From positions 149,924-213,923 of the forward strand of contig NW_022985565.1 of assembly GCF_010093815.1 (NCBI RefSeq): a DNA stretch of 64,000 nt, read 5' to 3'. This stretch comes from Pseudovirgaria hyperparasitica. Lineage: Eukaryota; Ascomycota; Dothideomycetes; Acrospermales; Acrospermaceae. Made by a program: the position numbers and the translations under genes. Under the pieces are notes generated by a model. The model saw nothing but the letters and a program-made list of their open reading frames with translations, searched no databases and was not told the origin of the DNA. This document shows positions 10,838 through 22,082 of the stretch, in pieces (position 1 is the stretch's first letter; every line of letters starts with the position of its first letter).

Positions 10838-12270
10838 GTCCATCTCTCTACCTGTCAGGCCTTTCTATGAATATCTTCAGGTTCGTCATTGATTCCATGA
10901 GGGGCTTCGCACTTGCGCATCATTTCTTCGACTGCATCTGGTTGGGGCGGCATCTTACATTCTTCGACAAAAGGCGTCGCTGAGTCCGATTGCGGAAACG
11001 CACCTACTCATTACTGCATCTGCCGGGCTGGCTACTTTCTTCTGCGTGGTATACTCAACATTGCATCCTCGATTATCTGGTATGGTTTTGCATCACTGAG
11101 ACGGCGTATACCGTCCTGGCTGGGATACCTGTTTCTTTTGTCTTGCATTTTCATCAGATTGGAATCTTGCGAGTACATCCTAAGGAAATCTGCTGACATA
11201 TTTGGTTTTTTTATTTGATTTTTGTCCTTGTCCTGCAAAGCGTAGCGAGCGAGTTTTGATTTCTTGTCTTTCAGTCCCCAAACTACCCCCCTCTCCCCCT
11301 GTTCACACGCTTTATATACTCACAGCGCGGCGACCGCGTAACGAACCAAACCCGACGACACGTAGCGATTCATGATGGTCCCTTTTTAAGCAAGCGGCAT
11401 TGCAAACAGCATTCTGCTTCGCGTCTCATTTGTCTCTACATACACACGACATCTTGTACTTGCACGACCTAGCAGGATATGGTGGATGCGGAGACAGCAC
11501 ATTACACGAAGCAAAGAGCTACGATCACGAACATATGACCTGACGATTACGAGACACAATGTTTGGACACGAAGCGAGCACTTGGCAACCCTTTTTATTT
11601 TCCTTCACTTCTTGGCTCGAAAGAGCGCGGGCATCCCGCTTCTTGCGGATGTCCTCTATCTGATTTTATTTGTCCTTTGTCATCTCCATTTAGCAAGCGA
11701 GCACTTTATATCAGGAATTGGGAATGGGAATGGAATTAGAATGATTGCGAACATGGCTGGCAACAGACCACTCCCACACACTTCCCCTTCAAATGGGGGG
11801 AAACACTACAATTTCTTCTTCTTGAGTTTCTTGTCCCTTTGGACTTTCTGGTTTATCTGCGTCCACTGTTCCCCGAGGACAAGCCTCTTCCTTTGTCGGC
11901 TGCTCCTTGGGTTGGGTTTAGCTCTACACCAGTTTAATCGGATGATTACTCTTTTGACGATGTGCAAGAACGTATGGAGCGGGCGATCGTGTATGTAGTC
12001 GGATGCGTCTTTTCAACATTCTATCCCCTTGCCTCGCTCCCAACCCCCCTTCCCCCAATCCTCATTGGATCGATCGCTTGCGAGAGTGATGCGGTGGGGT
12101 AAAAAAAGGCAATACTACACACTTTTTTCCGAATGAAAATAACAACAAATTGCTCTGCCACTGTCTGTTTTGCCAACTTGTCGTGTATATGCCCTGTGTG
12201 TTTTGTTGTGCCTGTGACATAATGGTGAGACTTGCCACTACCTTATTCTCACTTGCTTGTTACCACAGTC

Positions 12271-12296
12271 ACACACACACACACACACACACACAC
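12271..12296. repeat. (AC)13 microsatellite
   Basis: Uninterrupted AC dinucleotide run in intergenic sequence. Confidence 0.95.
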
Positions 12297-12437
12297 CCTC
12301 TTCAAATCTCCTCATGATATCTGATATTACTGGGTGAGTATCTTGAATCCATACATACAGAAGCAGCACTAACTAAAAACAAAGACCTTTGTATATGCTG
12401 TATCTATCATTTGCGCGCGTGTGTAGTACTCGTCTCA

Positions 12438-12455
12438 ATATATATATATATATAT
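12438..12455. repeat. (TA)n microsatellite
   Basis: About nine uninterrupted TA units in intergenic sequence. Confidence 0.9.
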
Positions 12456-12816
12456 TCATATGTACATAAGAGTGATCCTCGACCTACCTACACATACGCA
12501 TACGAGTTCCCTTCATCACTCAATCACTCAGTCACTCACTCATCCATCCTATAGCCAAGCTTCAGCACAGCCGCTGCCTACGTACATACCCACCTACCCA
12601 CCCACCTACCTACCTACCCGTAGACCTCCCCGTAGACTTACCCACAAACCTGCATCGCACCTGCGCTCGCTATCCACAGCAGCGGCTGCAGGAGCGGGAA
12701 GCAGCAGGAGCAGCAGGAGCAGCAGCAGCAGCAGCGGCAGCGGAGGGAGATCGACCGTGGCAAAACAGTGTGTGTTAGGTGTCTGCAGCTAAAACGGAAT
12801 AGGACATGCTGCAGTA

Positions 12817-12838
12817 GCTGGCTGGCTGGCTGGCTGGC
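12817..12838. repeat. (GGCT)n microsatellite
   Basis: Five or more tandem GGCT units, followed at once by GGTA-type repeats. Confidence 0.9.
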
Positions 12839-13324
12839 GTAGGTAAAGTAAGGTATTGGTAGGTACTAACTGGTAGGTAGGTAAGAGGTAGATGACTAAG
12901 AAAAGCAAGCTATTGAAAAAGAACTTCCCACAAAGAGAGATAGATAGAGATCACTGGGTCGTTTTCGGTTTTTTTTTTGTGGGAGAATAGAAGAGTAGCT
13001 ACATACATACAGATAGGTCATGTGTGTGCGGGCGTGCACGCGTGGGGTAAATGTGATCTGATACACATAAGCCCGATGTGGTGATTGGTGTAGGCTGTGG
13101 ACTATATGGCACGGTACCTGTCTGTCTGTCTGTCCGTCTGTGGTGTAGACAAATATCAATATTCCTGCTGCATTGCTGTCGGCCTATTGGACGGGTTATC
13201 ACGGGACTTTCCTTTTGTATCGATAGATATCTGATAAGTTTGGGCAGATCACATCTAGATCGCAACAACCTCCCACCCACCCTCCAGCCCCCGCAAGCCT
13301 CGGCGTCCACCTTGCATACATATA

Positions 13325-15673
13325 CTATGCCTTCGGATTGTATTTGTCTTTCCAGATCCTACAGCATAAGACTCGGGTTAGCGATAAATTCTTGAGCATG
13401 TTGTGGAATGACCTGAGAACGGAGGCGGTATGAGCCGGCCAGATGGCTAGATGCCCACCACTGTGTGGGACGAAGAGCGGATTGTCCAGAACGTGGATAG
13501 AGCCATCGTGCCGGTCCGCAACGGGCTGCCAAAAGCGGAGGGAGCGGACCGTAGGAATATCCTGACTTTGCATAGTTTCCATTCGACTCTCATGTGTTAT
13601 GGGCTTTGTCAGATATCGTGCTCCGGCCACCAGACGCCGCATTTCGGAGTGAATTCTTCAAGGAGATGGGGTGAGAAGGAGGATGAATGTGGGCGAGGAT
13701 GTTGACGGATTCCACACATGCAGTGCCACGTGTAACCACACAGCACGTAAGAAGTCGAGTGGTGGTGGTGGTAGTGGTGTGCTGACTCCTTCGCTGTGGG
13801 GTCGGTGTTCCTGGGTCCAGTCGCAGTACTCTTGGTACCAATCAGTGGCCACTCCGGCGCTTCCTGAGTAAATAATGCACCCCCCTTCCCTACCTATCAA
13901 CCACTCTGGGGGCTTGGTACTGAAACGTCCTTCTCCAGATGTTGTATATTGTAGCAACACAGACTGCGACTGCATGCAAGGGTGTAGAACCCAGTGACAA
14001 TGTGACGAAGACAATCCGACTTCACTGGCCACGGGCACCTTGTCCTGGTGCCTCCGTCACTCACTATTCCCAAGTCGTGTTTCGTTCCACAGTAGCAGCG
14101 TCGCGTGGCCATACGTCTTGTCACAACGATGCGAGTCCGAGCAGGCGAGTCGAGTCCGGTGAGGCCAGCCAGAAGACGAGATGGATGGTCAGGAGATAAT
14201 ATTCACTTACCAAGAGTTACCAATCGTCTTACTTCCCTTTTCCTCTGCGAGGCGAAGATATTGTGCGGCTCGGAACTGCTGCATATCAGCCTGTCAAGTA
14301 CAACATCTGTACGGAAGTATGAAGGTATCGACGCCCGAAAAGCGAGGCTGTACGAGCGATGGTTCATGCATTATGAGCGCCACTACTGCCAGGAACCACA
14401 TGCATCTGGTTGTCAACGCAGAGCCCGTTAAGGGTGGCCGTGATGGGCTCGTATGCGGGGGATTAGAAGTCATCAAGCTCACCTTGTCCTTTTTGCATCC
14501 AATACCATCCAGATAGCAGGCAGCCACCTCATTCATTGCATCGGTGTCGCCTAGATTGGCTGCTGTCTCGTAATACGTCTTTGCAGCCACGGGATCCTTC
14601 TTCACGCCCCAACCTTGGCGATAGCATTGGGCCAGCTCGAAGATCGCTAACACGAGTTCGCCCTTCGCGGCGCCGCCCTTTTTCATACCGGCAGATAGCG
14701 CAAGTGACTCGATCTCAGCACTATTCGCTGCGGCTGTTGAAAGGTATGTGATTGCGAGCTCAGGATTTGCGGTGCAGCCCCAGCCGTGCCTGAATCGAGA
14801 CATCAGATGCTGACTGATAGAGGACAAGTGAGGGTCGAGGGCCCATGTCCGAAATATGTAAAGTTACTAACCGTAATGCAAGTCCATATAGAACTTGGCT
14901 GAGAGCATTGTTAGCTCCTTTAGGATCGGCCAGTTTGCCGAACATAATGGTTGACCGTTCAAGATCTGGTGACTACGGTTAGGCGTTTGTAGCCATTCGT
15001 ATGGTTGGCATACATACTGCCATTCTCATGCAATCTAATTGCTTCCTGAATATTCACCTGTCCAGCCGTGAGCACGTAGAAGATACCTAGTACGCAAATA
15101 CAAATAGCATACGTCACCCCCGGCATCGCTCACGCTGACGCTTCTCTGTCTTGAACCTTTGACAGCAGCTTCTTGTAGATTCGGACTCGCTGTTCTTCCC
15201 ATCTGACTTCCTTTGGCCAGCATAGTCGCTCTCTTCTCCCATGTCTCCTCAACATCTTCGTCCTTGACGGCGTACTTCTCGCTACTGATATCTGGCAAGT
15301 CGGTGGGCAAGTTCGTCGAGCTTGCTGACCGAGATCTGCCACTTATATGCAGCATACTGCTTAGTCTATGCTCTTTCTCCTTCTTTTCAGGTGAATTATC
15401 AGAGTGTTTCCGAAACATGCTTGGCCGTTTCTGTTCGCTAGCAGTCGAGCTAAAACCTGAGTCTGATGGCGAGCGTGGTGCATCATTAGGTTGCAAGCCC
15501 TTCTCGGCGGCGGCAAAGGAGGGAGGCTGGATGATTTCCATTGTGGACGTGGTAGTCCGCATGATAGTAAACTCAGGTATATCTTGTGATGGGCGATCTT
15601 TCTCTCTCTGATCTGGTCCATCTGCACTTTCCTGTACCTTCTCTTTCCGTTTGAGCAAATCTCGTAGAGGCAT
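13325..15673 (-). CDS. Sel1-repeat protein with disordered N-terminus
   Basis: Six exons on the minus strand join in frame to 371 residues: 15673-15113, 15057-15018, 14965-14872, 14789-14483, 14290-14211 and 13358-13325. The first 187 residues are basic and Ser-rich, starting MPLRDLLKRKEK. Sel1-like repeats follow: LADPKGANNALSQVLYGLAL, then HGWGC, CYRQGWGVKKDP with AAKTYYETAA, and YLDGIGCKKDK. The protein ends in GNSWIWKDKYNP, a conserved tail of this fungal family. Sel1 repeats are helical scaffolds for protein-protein contacts; relatives include S. pombe Nif1 and yeast Dsf2, linked to cell-cycle control and cell polarity, but orthology is inferred. The last intron (14210-13359) is 852 nt, far above the 45-192 nt of its neighbours. 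Confidence 0.85.
13359..14210 (-). other. 852-nt intron of the Sel1 gene
   Basis: The donor GTAAGT (14210) and acceptor CTGTAG (13359) join TG and G into the Trp of the conserved IWKDKYNP ending. Protein-like open frames exist inside on both strands, for example minus 13642-13359 and plus 13451-13705, but none carries a motif I recognise. No terminal inverted repeats or target-site duplication were found by eye. Confidence 0.75.
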
Positions 15674-16312
15674 ATTTCTATGGAGTCTACGCGCCTTGGA
15701 ACGGTAGCGGTTGTCGTGTATGTTCGATAGGGGTTGGCGCCTGATCGGTGCCCAGGGTTGTGGAACTGGAGCTTAAGCTGATCAGTTTACTCGAAGAATT
15801 GTTCGATAGCGTCTCGGGTTGGCGACATTCGAGGCAACAGTCATTTGAGACTCTAGGACAGGAATGTAAGTCGTTTTGGTTCAGCTGCTGTAAGCCGGTG
15901 CCCGTCGTTGCGCGCCTCAGCCTCAGCCTCGTCGGACTTGGTTAAGTCAGTTGGAAGGTTAACGCTTGTGAGCGGGAGATCAGCCCTGCATAAATAATAT
16001 GTCCCTGGCGGACCTGAACAAAATGGATAATTTAGGTATTCCTCGCAACGAGAATTGTCATTGACTTAAGCACAATTTAAACTAATCACATCTTCGCAAG
16101 TATATCAATATGTTTGTTCTTTCTTTCTTTGTTTCTAATGTGGCTATAAACAAGAGACGAAAAAGACCATTGAACGCCGGTTGTCCCAATAGTGTGTCCC
16201 AATACTGACGCCGTACCGTAGATACCAACCAATTCTACAAGTCCGGGTATCAAAACGCCACGAAGAACGGAGGGTATAAACAAATCCGGAAGCACACAAC
16301 TTACGTGTCACA
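15674..16312. other. Intergenic
   Basis: This is the upstream region of the Sel1 gene and the 3' region of the CCCH gene, both on the minus strand. Part near 16020-16140 is AT-rich and has a TTTCTTTCTTTG tract. No gene is supported. Confidence 0.5.
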
Positions 16313-17943
16313 TCAGAGCTTGATGAAATCTCGCTGCTGCGAGAGACCACCCACAACGTCGCTTGCATGAGTATGGGTGAAGAACTCACTAGCTTCATCT
16401 GAGTCGAAGTCCTCGCTGTCGTACTCTTCTCCGTCGCTGGACAGGTCTGGAGAAGTCTCCATGTCGGCTGTCACAGAAGTCTCTGTTGCGGCCTTGCGAA
16501 GTTGAACAGCACGATCAACGTGTGGAAGGCGACACTTTTTGTTGCGGCATAAGCCTTTGTTAGCATAGTCAGGGCACTCATGAACGTGGCGTTCTGCGCA
16601 ATCGACACCTTTCTCGCAGTACCCGATCTTCGCGAAGTCGCTGCAAACCGGGGCAACAGGGTTAACGCGAACGTGGGCATACCGGCAATGCTCATTCGTG
16701 CAGTTCCCACGCAAGAAATGAACACATGCAGGAACACGATGGGCGTTGGGTTCGTGAGACAGATCACAAGCATCGCCGAGAGGGCAGTTTCCCTTAGCCA
16801 AGAAATCCTTGCACATGGCTACTTTGCTGGCATTGTGCGTAAATCGGCAAGCAGGTCCTTTTGAGCATTGGCCTAAGGAAATGTCAGTATGATTGAACAG
16901 AGTAAACAAACCACAGGCTTTAATAAGAGGTGAATCAAAGCATCCATGGTAAGAGAGATGAGGGCTACCAGTTGAAGTGAAGTTCGGACAAAGCTCCGGG
17001 CTTTTCGTGCCGGTTTGTTTCCTGTTCGGTGGTGAGCAGCATCCGATATAAGAAAGGAGAATTGCTGACCTGGTCGCCTTTACTAGTCCAGCACGGTACA
17101 GATTGCCTGTCTTGCTACGAAAAAACTTCACGCCTCCCACTTGAGCTTGTTTCGGTGTGCCGAGGCCTAGACTCGTATTATCTGCAGCGAAATCAGCTGG
17201 ATCATATATGCTTTGAGCATACCCACCGGGGCATCGCGCAAGCTTGCTTCCGCCATCCAGGACGCGAAACTTAATTCCTTGAATCATAATCTCGTGTTTT
17301 CGAGTGTTCATATCGAGTTGATCATCTGTTGATGAGAAGCCATCGTGCGGCTGCGTGTGGGACTTATAGAAGTGTGCTTGAAGTTTGGCTTTCTCGAGTT
17401 GATCGCGTTGTAGCCTCTTTTGCACAGCAGTCTCGGCGATAGCCTGTGTACGCTGTTGACTCACTTGATCGTACACGGCTGTATTGATCAGTTGCATGTG
17501 TCGGTCAACTTTTGAGATCCATTTAGAGTTTTCCTCGCCAGGGACCAGGTGGTTGGCCGGGGCGGTGGCTGTAGCATTTGCGGCACCTCCGCCTGTTGAT
17601 TTCATGATCAGTGTTCGATTGCGGTGAGCGGCAGACCCTCCTCTTCCTCCACGACCTCGAGGTACACCATACGGAGTCCCACGTTTGTAAGCCCAGCTGG
17701 ATCCTCCGCGAGCGTGGCCATGATATTCAGCGTCTGAACTTGTGTCAGTTGAGTATGGGAGACATTATGCTTTGCGCACATACGTTTGTAGAAGGCTTTT
17801 GGTACGGGATGAGAAGACTTCGCGTGTTCTTTATGTTGGCTGATGCGCCCTATTCATATGAGTAACTGAGCTGGACGTGAATACCTGAAGTACTTGCCAC
17901 TTAACGCGGCTATCTTAGCCTGTAGCTCTTGGTCCTCAGACAT
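16313..17943 (-). CDS. CCCH zinc-finger protein, ZC3H3/Red5-like
   Basis: Five exons, 17943-17885, 17839-17784, 17733-17070, 17021-16969 and 16872-16313, give 463 residues. The N-terminus MSEDQELQAKIAALSG forms a helix and is followed by an RGRGGRGG run. A central conserved block contains FRVLDGGSKLARC and GGVKFFRSKTGNLYRAGL. Five CCCH fingers follow, the first split by an intron: CPNFTSTGQCSKG-x-C, CKDFLAKGNCPLGDAC, CVHFLRGNCTNEHC, CSDFAKIGYCEKGVDC and CPDYANKGLCRNKKC. The tail is acidic. Five consecutive fingers with this arrangement fit human ZC3H3 and S. pombe Red5, nuclear RNA-binding proteins in polyadenylation, mRNA export and exosome-linked decay. Orthology is an inference from finger number and spacing. 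Confidence 0.9.
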
Positions 17944-18528
17944 ATCGAGTGTAGCGAAGCTATACAATCAGCAGGAATATTCTAGTCGAATACGAAGTTC
18001 AGTATGGTATTGATGAGTGGAAACGGCGAACCGAATGTGTAGAAGAAGGAGAAAGTGGTGAAAGAGACGAAGTGGCGCAACTTGCGTTAAAGGGAACGTA
18101 GGCGTAGGTAGGTAGGTACCTAACTAGCATGGATTGGCGCTAGTGCATCTCCGGCTGAGTCGCTGGTACACTCTCTACAGGAATTGTGGTCTTTGACGAG
18201 CCATCATACTCCGACAGAGACTTTTGAGTAGAACTTAAGAAGGCTTTCTAACTAGTACCCGAAAATAAAATTTAACAAATCATCGGGATAGGAAAAGCTG
18301 CGTGCGCCGGTGGCGGGGGACGTTGCCGAGAAATTTAAGTCTGTCTCATAACACAAAACCTCTGTAGATATACAGAAGATTATTTATTTCGCGCGTCCCA
18401 GGTCCAGGTTTATTTCTCGTCGCGTCCCCAAGATCTTACTTACACACGCGACCTCAACATTGCTCTGCTCCACATCATCATCAAGTCCACCAGATTCATC
18501 GCTACCCAGCTGTGTGTTCTGCGCACCG
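17944..18528. other. Intergenic
   Basis: Upstream region of the CCCH gene, then unassigned sequence leading into the RCC1 relic. A GTAGGTAGGTAGGTACC patch lies near 18104-18120. No gene is supported. Confidence 0.45.
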
Positions 18529-19877
18529 ATGCCTCCGAAAAGTCTTGCACTGCGAAAGCAACGGCACCCAACACAAGAGCAGTCGCCACGATGTCCTCTA
18601 TGAGCTCTTCTACAAAGAGAGAAGCTCCGAACAAAGCCAAGTGAGACTATTGTTAATGGCATAAAGGAAACCACTACAGGTACCAGGCTCTCCCAAATCT
18701 ACTTCATACGGCTGTCTATCGTGTTCTGCGTCGCAGCTTACGCTGACTGCGCCGTAGCTAAAGTGAGAAAATGTACAGCATCTGCATCTATGAGTCGTAA
18801 GCAGAAACAACAAGAGACCGAGGCCTTGGCATCGAAGCCAAATACCCAGGGAGCCCCAGCGGCCAGACGCACTGAGAAATCTGTAAAGGAATCAGTAAAC
18901 GTCAAGGCGGCCGAACGACCAAACGACCGAAGCTCGATGCCTACTACGCGCAATTTGTAGGCTTTGCTCAGATCGCCGTTGAGGGCATGCATGCGCTTGC
19001 TCTTGCACACGACAGTAAGATCTACTCTTGGGGTGTTTAAGATACGGGAGTATCAGGGCGCAATACTGAGTGGGAAGGCAGTCTCACCGATGCCGCATTT
19101 GAATCTAATAGCAAAAATGCGCCAATCAACCTTCTCGAGTCTACACCCACGGCAATCTTCTCAGAATTCTTCTCAGACAATGTTGTTTTCACTCAAGTGG
19201 CAGCTCGGGATAGTACAGCTTTCGCAATAACTAACAATCAGCAAGTCTATGAATGCAGAACCTTTCGAGACAACGAATGCAAGACAGGATTCATTGCTAG
19301 TCATGGGTTAGTCAGTCAGTAGATCACGCTAATCTGAATCCTAACACTTACGGGCATCACACAGATTGCTTGTAGTGCTGACCATGTCATTGCTTTAGAT
19401 AACAATGGCAAGATATTTGCTCAGGGTCAAGGGAGTAAAGTCGGCCGGGTCGACGTGTGATACGTTATAGGAACACAGAAGGAATAACACCCGAAAGGGT
19501 CGTCATCGGACGTAAGAAGGCTACTACCTTTGGCTATAGCTTATATTACTACTCCTTTACTATCGATACCAATAGGGACCTCTGGTTTTACGGCTTGAAT
19601 AGTTTTAATGAGGTAGGATTACCCGTAGATGCTAATAATGAAATACACATGTTATCAGCGTGCTAGAAAAGGTAAAATGTACTATAGGTAGAATTACCAA
19701 AAGTGTTTAAAGGGGGTTCACATCGTACTATAGGAGTGACTACTAGCGGGGAATGCTTAGTGTGGAGCTGAAGACTTGATTAAACGAGCCACTGCAGTGG
19801 AATGCGCCTCCCTCAACGACACTCATGTTCTTTCTGCAGGCTGCGGTAGTCAAGTTTCCGTTCTTGCCGCTGCATAA
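18529..19877 (+). pseudogene. Decayed RCC1-type (Ran GEF) gene copy
   Basis: Translated pieces in more than one plus-strand frame, in the right order, match RCC1. An N-terminal basic Ala/Lys/Thr-rich linker (from 18529) is followed by KRPKLDA near 18925. Beta-propeller blades follow: VEGMHALALAHDSKIYSWG, then ESTPTAI, FTQVAARDSTAFAITN, ACSADHVIALDNNGKIFA, SFTIDTNRDLWFYGLNSF and GVTTSGECLVW. A C-terminal piece ending GCGSQVSVLAAA stops at 19877. An in-frame TAA interrupts the first blade (19038-19040), frames shift several times, and the blades between GECLVW and the C-terminus are missing. An intron-like segment with GTTAGT and CACACAG ends remains near 19307-19365, so it is not a retrocopy. 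RCC1 loads GTP on Ran at chromatin; this copy cannot make that protein. A functional gene should lie elsewhere. Confidence 0.85.
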
Positions 19878-20144
19878 GCCATAACGGTGCAAATGGTACA
19901 CCGTGGTTATAATTTCCAGCCGCCTGCCGTCTAGGTTCACGCTCGCCACGGCCTGTGGCCGTATATGCTGACGCCATCTTACTAGATAACACTCATACCT
20001 AGTTCCGGCGAATAAGGGCAGACTTGACTGAAGGTGTAGTTGAAAGCTGACGTAGCTGTAGAGACCGCATACCAGCACGCCTTGTAGGTTTCACGGAAGC
20101 CCGCGTATGGATGCCTAAAATTTGTCACATATTTTGCTATCTAC

Positions 20145-21893
20145 TTAGGACTGGAGAACTTTAGTCATCAATTCTCCCAAAGGACTCAGTTCAGAATCTT
20201 CGGCTGTGAATATTCGCTTTGGAATATGGTATTCCACCTCCGGGGCACGCTTGAGATTCTTTTTCAGCTCAGCATCGATCATCTAAAGTCGTCAGCTAAT
20301 CAGTCATCGATTCGACGGAACTACTGACTCCACTGTACGTGTGATCCAGAAAATCTTCCAGATTGTAAGACCGTTTTGTAAATTGTTCCGAAATTACATT
20401 GGCTAGGGTCGCTACATTGGGATGGTAGACTGACTGCAGCGTCTCGATTTCCCACAAAGAGCTTTCGATGGCGCCAGTCTCCATAGGATTCGATTCCTCC
20501 ATATCGAAGGGATCGTCCATGCCCTCTGCCTCTAGCACGACCTTGGTCTGTGGATCGCGGACAACACGGTGTATCATGAAGGTACACGCAGGATGCCTTT
20601 TGAGCATGTTGTAGATCCAAGGTATCACGACCACAATTCCAGCAGGGGGGGCAAAAAGGGACAACCGAGCAAGCCTCTTGATGAAGCTTGCAACCATTAC
20701 AGCAGGTAAGTGTGTCGAGGCCAGAAACTCCTCTAGAAGTCTGAAAAATTTTGATCGATGTTTCGAATGTAGTAATTCGCTGTCTAACAGCGAGTATAAT
20801 TTCTCGTAAAATGATGGGTAGTCCAGGTTCTTCTCCGTCATCAGGTGATAAAGACCAGAAAGAGCGAGGAGCGAAAGTGAGCCTCCCTCATTATAGCAGT
20901 CGGTTAAAAAGTCCATGAGAACTTCGGGCATTAGAAGAAGCGGCACGATGCGCCGGGCCATGATACTCAGGATTCTCTTGCGCTGTTGTTGGCTTAAATT
21001 GCTACGAAACACACTCAGCCAAGCGTCTTGCGCATGTTTCCTGTGTCCGTTCAAGGTCATCAGACCTTTACTTCGTTTCATCGGGACCTCTCCGTAATAT
21101 CTATCGGTAGCGGGTTCAGAATCAAGGGACAAGCCCATATCAGAAAGTATCAAAATCGCATTGCTTGTCGTGGTGGATGTAGTAGCTGTATCCGAAAAAT
21201 GAGATCTTCATCGAAATTAGTCTTTCAATTTACTGGGAAAGGTTGCGGAGCGACTCACATGATGACCGTGAGTGTGTGATATCGAATATCATCGTATAGC
21301 TGCACGTACTTCTGCACGAATTCAGTCTTCACGAAGCCCTCGTCCTCAACGTGTAAGATTGCCAGCAACATCGGGCTGAAAATTCCCTTGCGCCAGGCCT
21401 CACTACTGCCGCTAGCCTGTACTGACTCTTGCTTAACCAACTGCATCAACAAGGTCAGCCCGGTCAGTCTCCTAACAGCGTCTTGCGCTGAAATTTGCTC
21501 AAATAGTATATTGGTGTATTCACGGAGTCGGGCCTCCAGCCACTCTATGATAACACATTCGTTCTCAGATGTTCCATTGCTCTTCAGAAGTGTCTTCTCC
21601 ACAAAGAGGCGGCAGAACACTCGGCATAGAGCTATTGTAGCAGCTTCTCTTGATCGATCCAAAGCCGAAGTATCTTTCGCAAGGCTTAACAACGTCGCAA
21701 TGTTATTGTAATATTGTCGAGATTCGCTGATCTGGGATTCCAAGTGCTCTATCTGAGCTTCATTGCTATGCTGGATGCTTCGCGCCGAAGTAGGTTTTGA
21801 TCGGCGAGAACGATGTGAGTCTTCGTCTTCGAACTTGTCATGATGTCTGCGACGCTTCTTGCCCGCTGTGGGCGCGGGATCTATATACGGCAT
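20145..21893 (-). CDS. NOC4: Nucleolar complex protein 4 (40S ribosome biogenesis)
   Basis: Three exons, 21893-21259, 21205-20329 and 20282-20145, give 549 residues, close to the 552 of yeast Noc4. The start has a basic KKRRRHHDK nuclear signal. The second exon holds the conserved CBF/Noc core: LNGHRKHAQDAWLSV, LLLMPEVLMDFLTDCYN, SLLALSGLYHLM, DYPSFYEKLYSLLD and FIKRLARLSL. The last exon ends with EYHIPKRIF and ELSPLGELM. Noc4 pairs with Nop14 in the nucleolus to mature and export the small subunit. The first intron needs an AAG acceptor (21206) behind GACTAAT; a different acceptor would change only the poorly conserved joint. The second intron has a GTCAGT donor. The gene shares a 189-nt divergent promoter with ATP4. 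Confidence 0.93.
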
Positions 21894-22082
21894 TTGATTT
21901 TGAGATGTCGAAATGTTAAGAGGAAAAACGTATGCAGATCGCTCGAAAAGAATGTTATTAACCTACCTTAGTAGCGAAGCAGATTGGTTATGTAAGGCTT
22001 GGCATTTTCTGATTTCCTCAACTCCCGCCCTGCGCCATAATGAAGAGCTTGAACCACCGCATCCCCGAATCATCACCAAACT
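21894..22082. promoter_or_regulatory. Short divergent promoter of NOC4 and ATP4
   Basis: Only 189 nt separate the two start codons, so the promoters and 5' leaders of a ribosome-biogenesis gene and a respiratory gene must overlap. No TATA box is evident. Confidence 0.6.

Larger units (their letters stand above)
10838..13324. other. Long intergenic stretch with microsatellites, no supported gene
   Basis: About 2.5 kb between the bZIP stop and the end of the Sel1 gene. It holds T-rich sequence likely to be 3' untranslated region, CA, TA and GGCT microsatellites, a run of CAG/CAGGAG-like triplets near 12700-12740, and several ACCT/GGTA repeats near 12590-12620 and 12840-12890. A 170-residue open frame at 11486-11998 lacks motifs and was rejected. 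Confidence 0.5.

Noticed and set aside
11486-11998. 170-residue plus-strand frame with hydrophobic stretches
   Set aside because: It lies in T-rich probable 3' untranslated sequence; the hydrophobic runs come from T-rich codons and no family fits.
18384-18674. Minus-strand frame over the start of the RCC1 relic
   Set aside because: The plus-strand RCC1 linker explains the local sequence; the minus frame has no motif.
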